In this document: positions 1 through 8,900 of the stretch, one piece after another | How positions within the stretch are numbered: the first letter of the stretch is position 1 | Layout of the letters: the number at the start of each line of letters is the position of its first letter | Origin: Streptomyces violaceoruber | GTDB taxonomy: Bacteria > Actinomycetota > Actinomycetes > Streptomycetales > Streptomycetaceae | Length of the DNA: 64,000 nucleotides | Assembly (NCBI GenBank): GCA_000720805.1 | Contig: JODI01000029.1 | Span: forward strand, 36,101 to 100,100 | Direction of reading: 5' to 3' | The notes under the pieces: generated by a model | Database searches by the model: none | Seen by the model: the letters and a program-made list of their open reading frames with translations, nothing else | What the model was told of the DNA's origin: nothing | Position numbers and translations under genes: made by a program

Positions 1-98
1 GGCGGGCCGACGACCCTCCCAATCTATCCGGACGGGTTAGTGAAGTGGTTAGGTAAACGGGTTAAAGCTGCCAATGTCTGGGGTCGAGGTAGGCCCAT

Positions 99-1012
99 AT
101 GGCAACCAGCGAGGAAGAGCTGTTCGCGTCCGTCGACGCCATGCTGGGGGAGGACCCGCAGCTCCCGCCTTCGGCGGAGCGCGCCCGGTTGCGTGAGGCC
201 GCCGGCATCACCCAGGCCCGCCCAGCGACCGCGCTCAACACGTCGACGCAGAGCATCAACACGTGGAGCTGGACCCGGGCCTGCCCTTGCATTTCACGCC
301 GACGGGGGAGCGGCTGACGGGCCCGGCCTGGTACCAGACGCACACCGTCGCCTACGCCCAGGAGCTCGGCTACGACGTCCATCCGATCGAGGCGTACCAA
401 CGCCGCGAGACCGGCGCGTACCTGGACCCGTGGCACGACCGCCTCAGGACGACGTACGTCGACACCCTCGCCGACCTCGGCGTCACCCGGGACCTGGACG
501 ACTCAGCGTTCCTGGCGGCGACGGAGCGACACAAGGACCTCGACCCGGCCATGGCCGCTCTTTGCTCGCCGCCGTCAAGGCCACGGCCAAGGGCGACCTC
601 GGCAAGCTGCGGGAGCGCCCGCAGGGCCGCCACTACAAGGACGGGGACCGGTGGCCGGCGCTGGAACGCCCGACCTGGCGCGCCGACATCCGGGCCGGCC
701 GTCATCGCCAAGGCGCGGGTGAACATGCACCGCAAGCTCAGCACCATGGCGAAGATGACGGGCCTGTTCCCGCTCGCCGTGCTGTCCGACTGCGTCGTCT
801 ATCCCTCGCCGGGGGAGAGCCCGCTGGACTTCCTGCCGTACGCCGCGTCCGGTAAGCCGCAGCCCGGCGGGTTCCGTCTCGGGCCGACGCCGGGTCCGGC
901 GAAGCTGGAGGGCGTCCAGTCGATGCTGTGGGCGGTCGACCTGAGGGAAAAAGGCCTCAACCCGGCCCGCCGCATCAAGGGTGGCGACGCCGTCCTGGAC
1001 GAAGGGGAGTAA
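99..1012 (+). pseudogene. tap: Decayed telomere-associated protein Tap
   Basis: Tap binds the single-stranded telomere ends of linear Streptomyces replicons and recruits the terminal protein Tpg. The remnant opens at ATG 99 with MATSEEELFASVDAMLGED, a Tap-like N terminus leading into a helix-turn-helix region. It then jumps by a deletion to a central segment near 263-560 (PAWYQTHTVAYAQELG). It changes frame near 560-715 and ends in frame with a Tap-like tail (LNPARRIKGGDAVLDEGE). Only about 300 codons remain, against roughly 740 in the full family from memory, and at least three frame changes are needed, so it cannot be functional. The tpg relic follows after 4 bp, preserving the usual tap-tpg order. 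The identification rests on recalled family sequence plus gene order. Confidence 0.8.
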
Positions 1013-1016
1013 GGCC

Positions 1017-1572
1017 GTGGGGGAAACCGAGGACGCGATCGAGCGGGCCGACCGGGAAGCGTTCACCCGCCAGCCGCCGAAGACCCTGAAGGCCAGATCG
1101 GCTACCTGATCCGGCAGTTGGGCAGCGCGAAGGCAGTCGCGCAGGAGATCGGTGTCACCGCCGACTCCGTCAACCGCTACCGGCGCGGCGCCCGCAAGCA
1201 CGCCCGGGCCGACGGCGCCGTGAAGATCGAGGACGCCGTACGGCAGCGGTGGCAGGCGCAGGTCCGCAAGCGCCGGCAGCAACAGGCCGCCATCACGACC
1301 GGGATCACGGTGGAGACCAGGGCCCGGTTCGGGTACACCACGCCGGTCGGCACGACCGACGACGGACGGATGAGGCGACTGACCGTGCACCTCCCCGGAG
1401 TAGGCCCGCCGCCTGTTCGACGCGCCGCGAAGCCGGGGCCAGCGACCAGCAGATGCGCGGGATCATCGCCGAAGGGGTTAATGACGTCTGTTTCCAGGAC
1501 GGCGGTGGTCGCGCTCGGGGGCTGTCAGACTTGGAAATCAATGACATCGACCACCTGGATCTCGACTACTAA
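1017..1572 (+). pseudogene. tpg: Decayed telomere terminal protein Tpg
   Basis: Tpg is the protein covalently attached to the 5' telomere ends of linear Streptomyces replicons, where it primes end patching. The remnant starts at GTG 1017 (MGETEDAIERADREAFTRQP). It shifts frame near 1095 into a helix-turn-helix segment (AKAVAQEIGVTADSVNRYRR) and the conserved block VETRARFGYTTPVGTTDDGR. It shifts again near 1410 and ends with an acidic tail, DLEINDIDHLDLDY. All parts of a roughly 185-residue Tpg are present in the right order, but in three reading frames, so it is a recent pseudogene. It lies 4 bp after the tap relic, as in the classical tap-tpg operon. Confidence 0.82.
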
Positions 1573-1603
1573 CCGGAGCCTTGAGTACCGCTGTCCCAGC
1601 AGC

Positions 1604-1819
1604 CGGTTGAGCCAAGGCACGATAGTTCTCACCAAGGCAGGCGGGTTGTCACCCAGGGCCGTCAGACCGGGGCGCGCCGAGCTAGACGCCTTCTTCGGCT
1701 CACCGGTGAGCCGAAGCACGGTATTTGTCACATAGGCAGGCTTGTTGTCACCGTGAGTGGCCGTTGAGAGCGAAACAACGCCAGGTCCCTCCGGCTATGT
1801 GACAAGGCGGGCGGTCAGG
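1604..1819. repeat. Dispersed GTGACAA-type repeats
   Basis: Two related direct copies are visible. One runs from about 1608 to 1655 (core GCACGATAGTTCTCACC). The other runs from about 1699 to 1753 (core GCACGGTATTTGTCACA). Each continues through GGCAGGC into TTGT and TTGTCACC. An inverted GTGACAAGGCGGGCGG follows at about 1800. Similar units recur at 3.13-3.29 kb and 4.4 kb. I cannot tie them to a named element; they could be subterminal transposase sites or protein-binding sites. No gene is visible between tpg and the MerR gene. Confidence 0.45.
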
Positions 1820-2186
1820 CTGCGGGGCGGATTCGGCCACCGGTTGCCCGTCGCAATGCGGCTTCCAGCCGGTCGCGGGCCTCGGTCTGGGCGGCGATCC
1901 GTTGGTTGAGGACCGCCAGCCGTTCCAGTGCGACCCGCAGGCCCTGGTCCGAGGGCGGTGCGGCGGTCACATCGCCATCCAGACAGGGCAGGAACACCCG
2001 CACGTCGTCCAGGGTGAGCCCGGCGGCCAGCAGGTGGCGGATGTTGCGGACCCGCACCACCGCCTGCTCGTCGTAGAAGCGGTAGCCGTTGGAGGTCCGT
2101 TCGGCAGAGAGCAGCCCTGCCTGCTCGTAGTGCCGCAGCGCACGAGCGGTCGTCCCAGTTGCCGTGGCCAGCTCACCGATCCGCAC
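1815..2186 (-). CDS. MerR-family transcriptional regulator
   Basis: A 123-residue MerR-type regulator. The N-terminal winged helix starts RIGELATATGTTARALRHYE, followed by the typical wing YRFYDEQAV and a C-terminal dimerisation helix. I start it at GTG 2186 because GGGAGG lies 8 bases upstream; two in-frame GTGs (2195, 2207) are alternatives. It follows the SDR gene on the same strand 26 bp downstream, so the two are probably one transcript. MerR proteins of this short type, without a cysteine effector cluster, often control a neighbouring oxidoreductase. The inducer is unknown. Confidence 0.85.
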   Translation of the reverse strand: MRIGELATATGTTARALRHYEQAGLLSAERTSNGYRFYDEQAVVRVRNIRHLLAAGLTLDDVRVFLPCLDGDVTAAPPSDQGLRVALERLAVLNQRIAAQTEARDRLEAALRRATGGRIRPAA

Positions 2187-2212
2187 CCATCCCACCTCCC
2201 GGGCCACTCCTA

Positions 2213-2980
2213 TCACGCCACGACCGCTCCGCCGTCGACCGGGAGTACCACTCCGGTGACGAACGATGCAGCCGGTGCAGCAAGCTGGGTAATCGCCCAG
2301 GCCACCTCCTCGGGGCGACCGATCCGGGCCAGCGGGGTGTGCGCCAGTTGCCACTCCCGCACTGCGGCCATCCGCTCCGGCGTCAGGCCCTGGTGCTCGC
2401 CGATGGGGGTGTCGATCGCGCCGGGGGCGACCGCCACCACCCGGACCCCGCGGGATGCCAGCTCGACCGCCCAACTGCGGGTCAGCAGTTCCAGAGCGGT
2501 CTTGGTCGCCGCATAGACCGAGCTACCCGGCCAGGCTCGCTGTCCCACCGACGTACTGACATTGACGATCACCCCGCCCGACGCCTCCAGGAGCGGCAGC
2601 GCTGCCTGAGCCAGCAGGGTGGGGGCGACGAGGTTGGTGGCAAGCTGAGTCTCGATCATCTCCGGTGTCAGCGTGCCGAGGGCGCCACTGCGCACGATGC
2701 CGGCGTTGTTGACCAGCACGTCCAGCCGACCGTGCCTCTCCAGCACGTCCTGAAGAATCCGAGAGGACTCGCCCTCGGCGGTGATATCGGCGGTCAGCGC
2801 TGTGATCCGGTCGTTCTCGGCAGCGGTCTCCATGAGCGGCTCGGCTCGCCGCCCGATCGCGACCACGTGGGCGCCCTCGGCGGCGAAGGCGCGGGCGGTC
2901 GCCCGGCCGATCCCGGTGCCGGCTCCGGTGACAGCGACGATCCTGCTGGTCTGCGGTGCGGTGCTGTTCATGCCGGTCAT
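2213..2980 (-). CDS. Short-chain dehydrogenase/reductase
   Basis: A classical SDR of 255 residues. It has the cofactor-binding glycine motif TGAGTGIG at residues 18-25, NNAG at 91-94, a catalytic serine near 142-144, and YxxxK at Y156/K160 (YAATK). The C-terminal segment FVTGVVLPVDGG is typical of 3-oxoacyl-ACP-reductase-like members. It is probably a cytoplasmic NAD(P)(H)-dependent oxidoreductase of unknown substrate. AGGG sits 8 bases before ATG 2980. The downstream MerR gene is likely co-transcribed and may regulate it. Confidence 0.9.
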   Translation of the reverse strand: MTGMNSTAPQTSRIVAVTGAGTGIGRATARAFAAEGAHVVAIGRRAEPLMETAAENDRITALTADITAEGESSRILQDVLERHGRLDVLVNNAGIVRSGALGTLTPEMIETQLATNLVAPTLLAQAALPLLEASGGVIVNVSTSVGQRAWPGSSVYAATKTALELLTRSWAVELASRGVRVVAVAPGAIDTPIGEHQGLTPERMAAVREWQLAHTPLARIGRPEEVAWAITQLAAPAASFVTGVVLPVDGGAVVA

Positions 2981-3132
2981 CGTTCAACCCTGCCGCCAGC
3001 GGCAAGGTCAAGCAGCGCCTGGCGAATGGTAGTCACCGCCGGTGGTCGACGCGGACGCAGCGACGCCAAGTTCCTCCAGACTCGGCGGCGAGACTCGCCT
3101 CATGGTAGGAGGAGGCAGGATGAACGAGCGTT

Positions 3133-3291
3133 TGTGACAAGCCGCGTGCCTCACTGGCGACAACCACGTTGCTTCGACCGGTCTCATTCACCAGCTCCAC
3201 CGGCTCAGCCAGTGACCGGTGACAAGGACCGAGCTTCGGCTCAGCCAGTGAGTCAAAGCGCGATAGTTGTCATAGGCAGGCTTGTGCCGCC
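3133..3291. repeat. Dispersed GTGACAA-type repeats
   Basis: This stretch contains GTGACAAGCC, GCGACAAC, GGTGACAAGG and then TCAGCCAGTGAGTC followed by GCGCGATAGTTGTCATA and GGCAGGCTTGT. The last part matches the units at 1.6-1.75 kb. The first part (GCCTCACTGGCGACAA to TTGCTTCGACC) matches the segment at 4.41-4.46 kb. It lies just before the IS5 relic and carries no gene. Confidence 0.4.
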
Positions 3292-3329
3292 GCGAACACC
3301 CCACGACAGTTTGGGACTTGAGCCTCTGG

Positions 3330-3645
3330 TCCGGGGCATACCGCCGATCCGGTCCCGTCGCGGGCCCAGGCGGCGCAGGCCCGCCAGGCTTCGCGCCGAC
3401 AAGGGCTACGGCTACGACCACCTGCGCCGATGGCTGCGCTCCCGCAACATCACACCGCGTATCGCCCGCCTGGTTTCAAGTCCTCCACCCGCCTGGGGCG
3501 GCACCGTTGGACCGTCGAGCGTACGGTGAGTTGGCTGGGCGGCTTTCGCCGCCTGCACCGCCGCTACGAACGTAAGGCCGAGCACTTCCTCGCCTTCGCC
3601 GGCATCGCCGCAGCCCTCATCTGCTACCGCCGTCTCGCCAGGTAA
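3330..3645 (+). pseudogene. IS5-family transposase, 3' remnant
   Basis: The C-terminal part of an IS5-family DDE transposase, in two frames. The first frame gives RADKGYGYDHLRRWLRSRN. After a shift near 3475 the second gives GRHRWTVERTVSWLGGF and then YERKAEHFLAFAGIA. The E of WTVERT is the expected last residue of the DDE triad. The first two-thirds are missing and the frame is broken, so it is inactive. Confidence 0.82.
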
Positions 3646-3664
3646 CCGCACCCGACGTCCCGGG

Positions 3665-3943
3665 TCAGCGCCACTCGGGCGGAATGTTGGCGAGCTGCTT
3701 CAGCAGATCCCAGTCGGCTGGCCGGAACTTCGCATCGTGCCACAAGGCGCCGCTGGCAACCCAGTATCCGCGCAACTCACGAACCTGCGAGACGTTGTCA
3801 TCGCCGATACCGGACTCGTTGTAGCAGCAAGGACAGATGACGTACTGCGGGACTGAGTACTGGTTGAACACTGCTTCGCCATCGTCGTATCCGCAGATCC
3901 GGCAGGCGGTCTCGGTCTTGTCTTCCATGTTCATCTCGACCAC
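3665..3943 (-). CDS. Small CPCC-like zinc-ribbon protein
   Basis: A 92-residue protein with two cysteine pairs, CRIC near residue 14 and CPCC near residue 38, which should bind one zinc. The rest is acidic and ends DWDLLKQLANIPPEWR. The CPCC pair resembles the cysteine-rich CPCC family, whose members often accompany toxin/immunity loci; that link is an inference. The start could be GTG 3943 or ATG 3934, and neither has a strong ribosome-binding site. No toxin partner is visible next to it. Confidence 0.6.
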   Translation of the reverse strand: MVEMNMEDKTETACRICGYDDGEAVFNQYSVPQYVICPCCYNESGIGDDNVSQVRELRGYWVASGALWHDAKFRPADWDLLKQLANIPPEWR

Positions 3944-3946
3944 AGG

Positions 3947-4369
3947 CTACCGACCAACGCCAAATGCAACGACGTCTTCACAACTACGAGGCTGGACGCC
4001 GGAGTCGGGGGTGTCGGCCGACTCCATGGTGGTGGGGCGGCGTCCGCCGCAGCAGGCCACCACTGCTGTCGCCGTGGAGTTCAGGAAGATCGTGAAGCGG
4101 GATGACCTGTCCACCGCGTCGATGGATCCGGTACGAAGCGGCTCTTCCCCGGCTCGCAGAAGGATGTCGACACTGTCGGCCAGGCCATCGATCGTGTGGC
4201 CACGCTTCAAGGAGTGGTGCATTCGACTCCGGAAGACGCCCGCGTGCCGGTTGGCCGGGACCAGGCCGTCCCAGACGACGAAGTCAGCCCCGGCGATCAC
4301 AGCGTCACGTGCAGGCCCGCATGCCGGAGTCTGTTCGCGGAGCATGGCGATGAGGTCGTCGCGAGTCAC
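3947..4369 (-). pseudogene. 5'-truncated gene of unknown function
   Basis: The frame from about 4369 reads as convincing protein (for example RDDLIAMLREQTPACGPARD and RFTIFLNSTATAVVACCG). I recognise no family. It reads open further upstream to 4549, but that part is Arg/His-rich and overlaps the dispersed repeat at 4.4-4.5 kb, so the original 5' end has probably been replaced. GTG 4369 could serve as a start but lacks a good ribosome-binding site. It may be an intact small gene of about 140 codons or a truncated one. Confidence 0.4.
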
Positions 4370-4404
4370 ACTGTGCCCCGGCGACAGGAAGACCAGTGAT
4401 CGGC

Positions 4405-4512
4405 TATGTGTGACAACCCCAGCGCCTCTCTGGTGACAGTGCCGCTGCTTCGACCTGGTTTCTGTGCAGCCTATGCGGTGGTGCCGTCGGTGACGACTAC
4501 CGAGCCTCGGCA
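4405..4512. repeat. Dispersed GTGACAA-type repeat copy
   Basis: It contains GTGTGACAACCCC, GCCTCTCTGGTGACAG and GCTGCTTCGACC, in the same order and spacing as the 3133-3180 segment. It appears to mark the point where the neighbouring minus-strand gene loses its natural 5' end. Confidence 0.35.
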
Positions 4513-4549
4513 CAATTGAAGCTGCCGGGGACGAGACGTTCCGCATCAT

Positions 4550-5091
4550 ACGGAGCCGGACCGTAGCTCCGCGCGTGTCAACGGATACGAGTTCCTTCCC
4601 CGAGTCTGAATGCGCATTTTCTCCTCCTCTCTGCCTGAATTTCCGGGCAGCCTCACGGCTGCCTGCGTACTGGCAGCGGCCAGCTGGTGTGCTCGGAAGT
4701 TGCGTGCCCGGAGCCGCACGGCCCGCTACGTCACGGTCCGTGTCCCGTCTCAGTCGATCTGGTCCCTGTCACGGGTGGACTGGTCCGATGCGCTCGTCGT
4801 CTCAGGTGAACTCATCCGGCTGGAAGTCCGGCGGTATTGCTTCCGTGGCAGTACGGGTCTGTTGCGCATGATCTCCGAGAGTCGGAGAGGCAGCGGTCCG
4901 GCGTGGTGTCGCGGGTGCTGCCTTCCGCTCGAACGAGCCCGGGCGCGAGGCAACCGGGGCGATGGCCGGTTGGCTGCTGTGGCGATCCGCTTGGCAGTTC
5001 TCGTGGTGGGACCGCTACGTACGCACCAGTGCCGGCGGCGCCGCGTGCTTCTACAGTGGTCGGGCTGGGCGACACGGTGGTGGGGGGCGGC
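4550..5091. other. No gene recognised; upstream region of hydrolase/caspase pair
   Basis: Open frames here have irregular composition and match nothing I know. The region must hold the promoter of the hydrolase-caspase operon, but I could not pick out convincing -10/-35 boxes. Confidence 0.3.
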
Positions 5092-5946
5092 GTGGCACGG
5101 GTGGTCGGTGTGCACGGGGTGGGCAAGCAACTGCTGGGCGAAGAGAGCCTGTTGAAGGACTGGCGTCCGGCGCTGCGCGACGGGCTGCGCCGGGTCGGTG
5201 GTCCCGAACTGGCACGCGGTGATCTGGCCATGGGTTTCTACGGGGATCTGTTCCGGCCGCAGGGCCAGACGCTGGCGGTCGGAGATGCCCTGTACAGTGC
5301 CGCCGACGTGGAGGACGGGTTCGAACAGGATTTGTTATTCACGTGGTGGCGGGCCGCTGCGGCGGTGGACGAAGGGGTGGTGCCGCCGGACGGGGACACC
5401 TTGGCCCGTACACCGCGGTCCGTGCAGGCGGCGCTACGGGCCTTGTCCCAGTCGCGGTTCTTCTCCGGCCTTGCGCTGCGGGCGCTTGTTTTCGATCTGA
5501 AGCAGACTCGCCGGTATCTGCTGGAGCCCGGGCTACGGCAGGTGGCCCGGGACCGGGTGTCGACGGCGATCGGTGACGACACCCGGGTGGTGGTGGCCCA
5601 TTCGCTGGGCTCGGTGGTGGCCTACGAGGCGTTGTGCGCTCTTGACGGGCACGGTGTGCGGGCCCTGGTGACGTTGGGCTCGCCGCTGGGGCTGCGTATG
5701 GTCTTCGACCGCCTGCAGCCCGTGCCGTCCCCGACCGGGGCTTGGCCAGGCGGGGGCGCCTTGGTGTGGACGAACCTGGCCGACCACGGAGACGTCGTCG
5801 CTTCGGTGAAAGACCTCCGGCCCCTGTTCGGCGAGCGGGTGAGCGGGGTGGTGGTCCACAACGGTTCACATGCCCATGACGTCACCGCCTATCTGACCGA
5901 CGCCCGCACCGGTGCGGCCATCGCCGGAGGCCTCGATGCCCGCTGA
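5092..5946 (+). CDS. Alpha/beta-hydrolase partner of caspase-WD40 protein
   Basis: A 284-residue serine hydrolase. The N-terminal strand and loop VVGVHGVGKQ are typical of bacterial lipase/esterase-like alpha/beta-hydrolases. The nucleophile elbow is VVVAHSLGSV with S171 (alanine replaces the usual first glycine). The catalytic histidine is probably H262 in SHAHDVTAYL. No signal peptide is visible, so it should act in the cytoplasm. I start it at GTG 5092 (MARVVGVHG) because the frame upstream has no family-like sequence; the ribosome-binding site is a weak G-rich run. Its last 11 bases overlap the start of the caspase gene, so the two are translationally coupled. A role as a lipid- or ester-cleaving effector, or as a regulator of the caspase protein, is inferred from context only. 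Confidence 0.8.
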   Translation: MARVVGVHGVGKQLLGEESLLKDWRPALRDGLRRVGGPELARGDLAMGFYGDLFRPQGQTLAVGDALYSAADVEDGFEQDLLFTWWRAAAAVDEGVVPPDGDTLARTPRSVQAALRALSQSRFFSGLALRALVFDLKQTRRYLLEPGLRQVARDRVSTAIGDDTRVVVAHSLGSVVAYEALCALDGHGVRALVTLGSPLGLRMVFDRLQPVPSPTGAWPGGGALVWTNLADHGDVVASVKDLRPLFGERVSGVVVHNGSHAHDVTAYLTDARTGAAIAGGLDAR

Positions 5947-8900
5947 GTCCGCCCCGCGCCGATTGCTGATCGCCACCGCGATAACCCGCTATCCCAAGGC
6001 CCCCGCCCATCTGAGATGGGACCGCCCCGGCCTGGCACAGGCCCACGAACGCATCGTAGAGCTCTTCACCGGCCAACTCGGCTACGAGCATGCCCCGGTG
6101 CTGGGCCTGGACCTCACGAGCGATCAGCTCACCCAGCGACTGCGTGCGTTCTGCAAGTCCCCCGAACGCCGTCCGGACGACATGATCGCGGTATACATCG
6201 CCGGACACGGCGAGATCCTCGACGATGGCGGCGAGCACGTACTGCTCACCGCCGACACCGACCCCGACGACATCGACGACGCTCTGCCAACCCTGTCCCT
6301 GGCCCGCAAGATGCTCCTGGGAACCGGCGTCAGGCGGCTGATGTTGCTGTTGGACACCTGTTACTCCGGCCAGGGCGGCAGCGAACTCGCCGCATCCGCA
6401 CTGGCCCGGATGAACCGCCGGTGGGGCCAGGAGTCCGGATCCGGGTTCGTTGTCGTCGCCTCCGCCCAGTCCAACGAGCAGGCCGCAGCCGGAGTCTTCC
6501 CTCACCTGCTCGAACAGGCGGTGGTCAGTCTGGCCACCGCCGGCCACGGACCGCGGGCGCTGCCGCTGGACACCGTGGTCCAGCAGATGAACGACCATCC
6601 CGACCGGCCCGGCCACCAGCGCATCGGCCTGGCCCAGATCGCGCTGACCGGAGCGGTGCCCCCGTTTCTGCCCAACCCCCGCCACAATGTCCGCCTGATC
6701 GACGTCGACCTGGGCGTCCAGCAGGCCTTCGAGTGGGAGGAGCACGCCGAACGCCGGGAGACCGAGTTCCGCACACGGCTGCTGGTACGGGCCATGGGAA
6801 ACGCCGTCCCCCACCGCGTCGGGTGGTGGTTCACCGGCCGCCACCAAGCGCTTCTCGAGATCACCCAGTGGCTGGGGCGCGCCGGCCCGGACCCCCTCCG
6901 GCCCGCGCTCGCCGTGACCGCGGGCCCCGGCTCCGGCAAGACGGCCGTGCTCGGGCTGATAGCCACACTGACCCACCCGGATCGCCGCCGCACCGTCCCC
7001 CTGGACAGCCTCGGTCTGAACCCGCTGATCGTTCCCGCCCAAGACGCCGTCGACGTCACTATCTACGCCCAGAACCTGACAGATGAACAGGTCCTGCACG
7101 GCATGGCCGCCGCCGCGCATCTGGGCGCCCATGACACCGTCGACGAACTCCTCCAAGCCCTCGCACCCCGCCTTGCCACGCATGGCAGGCCGCTCACCGT
7201 ACTGATCGACGCCCTGGACGAGGCCGCCACCCCCGACACCCTGTGCAGGGTCATCCTGCGCCCCCTGATCGACCGCGCCGCCGGCCGCATCCGCCTACTG
7301 CTCGGCACCCGCCCGCACCTGCTGGACCGCCTCGGTTTGCCACGCGAACAGCAGATCGACCTCGACGCCGATCGCTACGCGGACTTCGACGCCCTGCTCG
7401 CCTACACCGTCCGCAACCTGATCGAGGCCCACCCCGACTCCCCCTACCTCAACTGCCCCGATCCGCTACGGCTGGCCATCGCCCGCCAGGTCGCCGCGGC
7501 CGCCGGACGGTCCTTCCTCGTCGCCCGGATCACCGCGGGCTCCCTCGCCGCCGACCCCGAACTGCCTGACCCCGACGACCTCGCATGGCGGGCCGGCCTG
7601 CCCCGCCGGCCCGGCGACGCCATGCGCCTCGACCTCACCGAACGCCTCGGTGACAACGCCGCCCGTGCCGCCGACCTGCTGCGCCCCCTGGCCTTCGCCG
7701 AAGGCCAGGGCCTGCCCTGGGAAGACCTTTGGGCACCCCTGGCGAGCACCACCTCAGGCCGCCCCTATACCGACGACGACCTGCTGTGGCTACGCAGCGT
7801 CGCAGGAGCCTACGTCGTCGAAGCCATCGAGGCCGACCGCTCCGCCTATCGCCTCTACCACCAATCCCTCGCCGAGCACCTCCGGGAAGGCACCGACGCG
7901 ACCGCCATCCACGCGGCCTTCACCCGCACCCTCCTCGACCGTGTCCCTTACGGCCCCGACGGCCACCGCGACTGGAAACTGGCCCACCCCTACACCCTGC
8001 GCCACCTTGCCACCCACGCCACCCACGGTGGCCTCCTCGACGATCTGGTCACCGACCCCGAGTACCTGGTCCACGCCCGCCCCGACGCGCTCATGGTCCA
8101 CCTGCACACCGTGCGGTCCGAAACCGCCCGACTCCCCGTCGCGATCTACCGCGCCTCCATCGCCACCCACCGCCACGCGAATGTCGACGAACGTCGTCAG
8201 ATCCTCGCCCTGGACGCCGCCCGCTACAACACCCCACCCCTGCTCGCGGCCTTCAACAGCAGAGCGTCCGGGCATGCGTGGAAACCCCTGAGCGCATCCG
8301 GTGGAAGACTGTCCGCCGCGTTGCGCAACACCCTGACCGGCCATACGGGAGCGGTGCGGGCACTCGCATACACGACGCTGGGCGGCCGGCCCGTCGCCGT
8401 CACCGGCTCCGACGACCGGACGGTGCGGATCTGGGACCTGACCACCGGCCAACCCGTGGGCCGGCCCATGACCGGGCACACTGACGCCGTGGAGGCGGTG
8501 GCGTGCGCGATGCTGGATGGCCGGCCCGTCGCCGTCACCGGCTCCGACGACCGGACGGTGCGGATCTGGGACCTGACCACCGGCCTGCCCGTGGGCCGGC
8601 CCATGACCGGGCACATCGCCAGAGTCGAGGCGGTGACCTGCACAGTGCTGAACGGCCGGCCCGTCGCCGTCACCGGCTCCTGGGACGCAACGGTGCGGGT
8701 CTGGGACCTGCTCTCCTGCCAACCCATCGGCCTGCTGACCGGCCACACCGCCGGGGTGCACGCGGTGGCGTGCACGGTGCTGAGCGGCCGCCCCATCGCA
8801 GTCGCCGGCGACACCCACGCGACGGTGCGGGTCTGGGACCTGCTCTCCGGCCAACCCATCGGCGTGCTGTCCCGCTGCGTCAGCCAGATCGAAGGGAACG

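Noticed and set aside
4610..5155. 181-codon plus-strand frame upstream of the hydrolase
   Set aside because: It has Trp/Arg/Cys-rich composition and irregular third positions, no motif, and overlaps the hydrolase start in another frame.
5936..6700. Possible inactive caspase, as in some pseudo-enzymes
   Set aside because: Both the GHG histidine and the DTCYSG cysteine are present, so there is no sign of inactivation.
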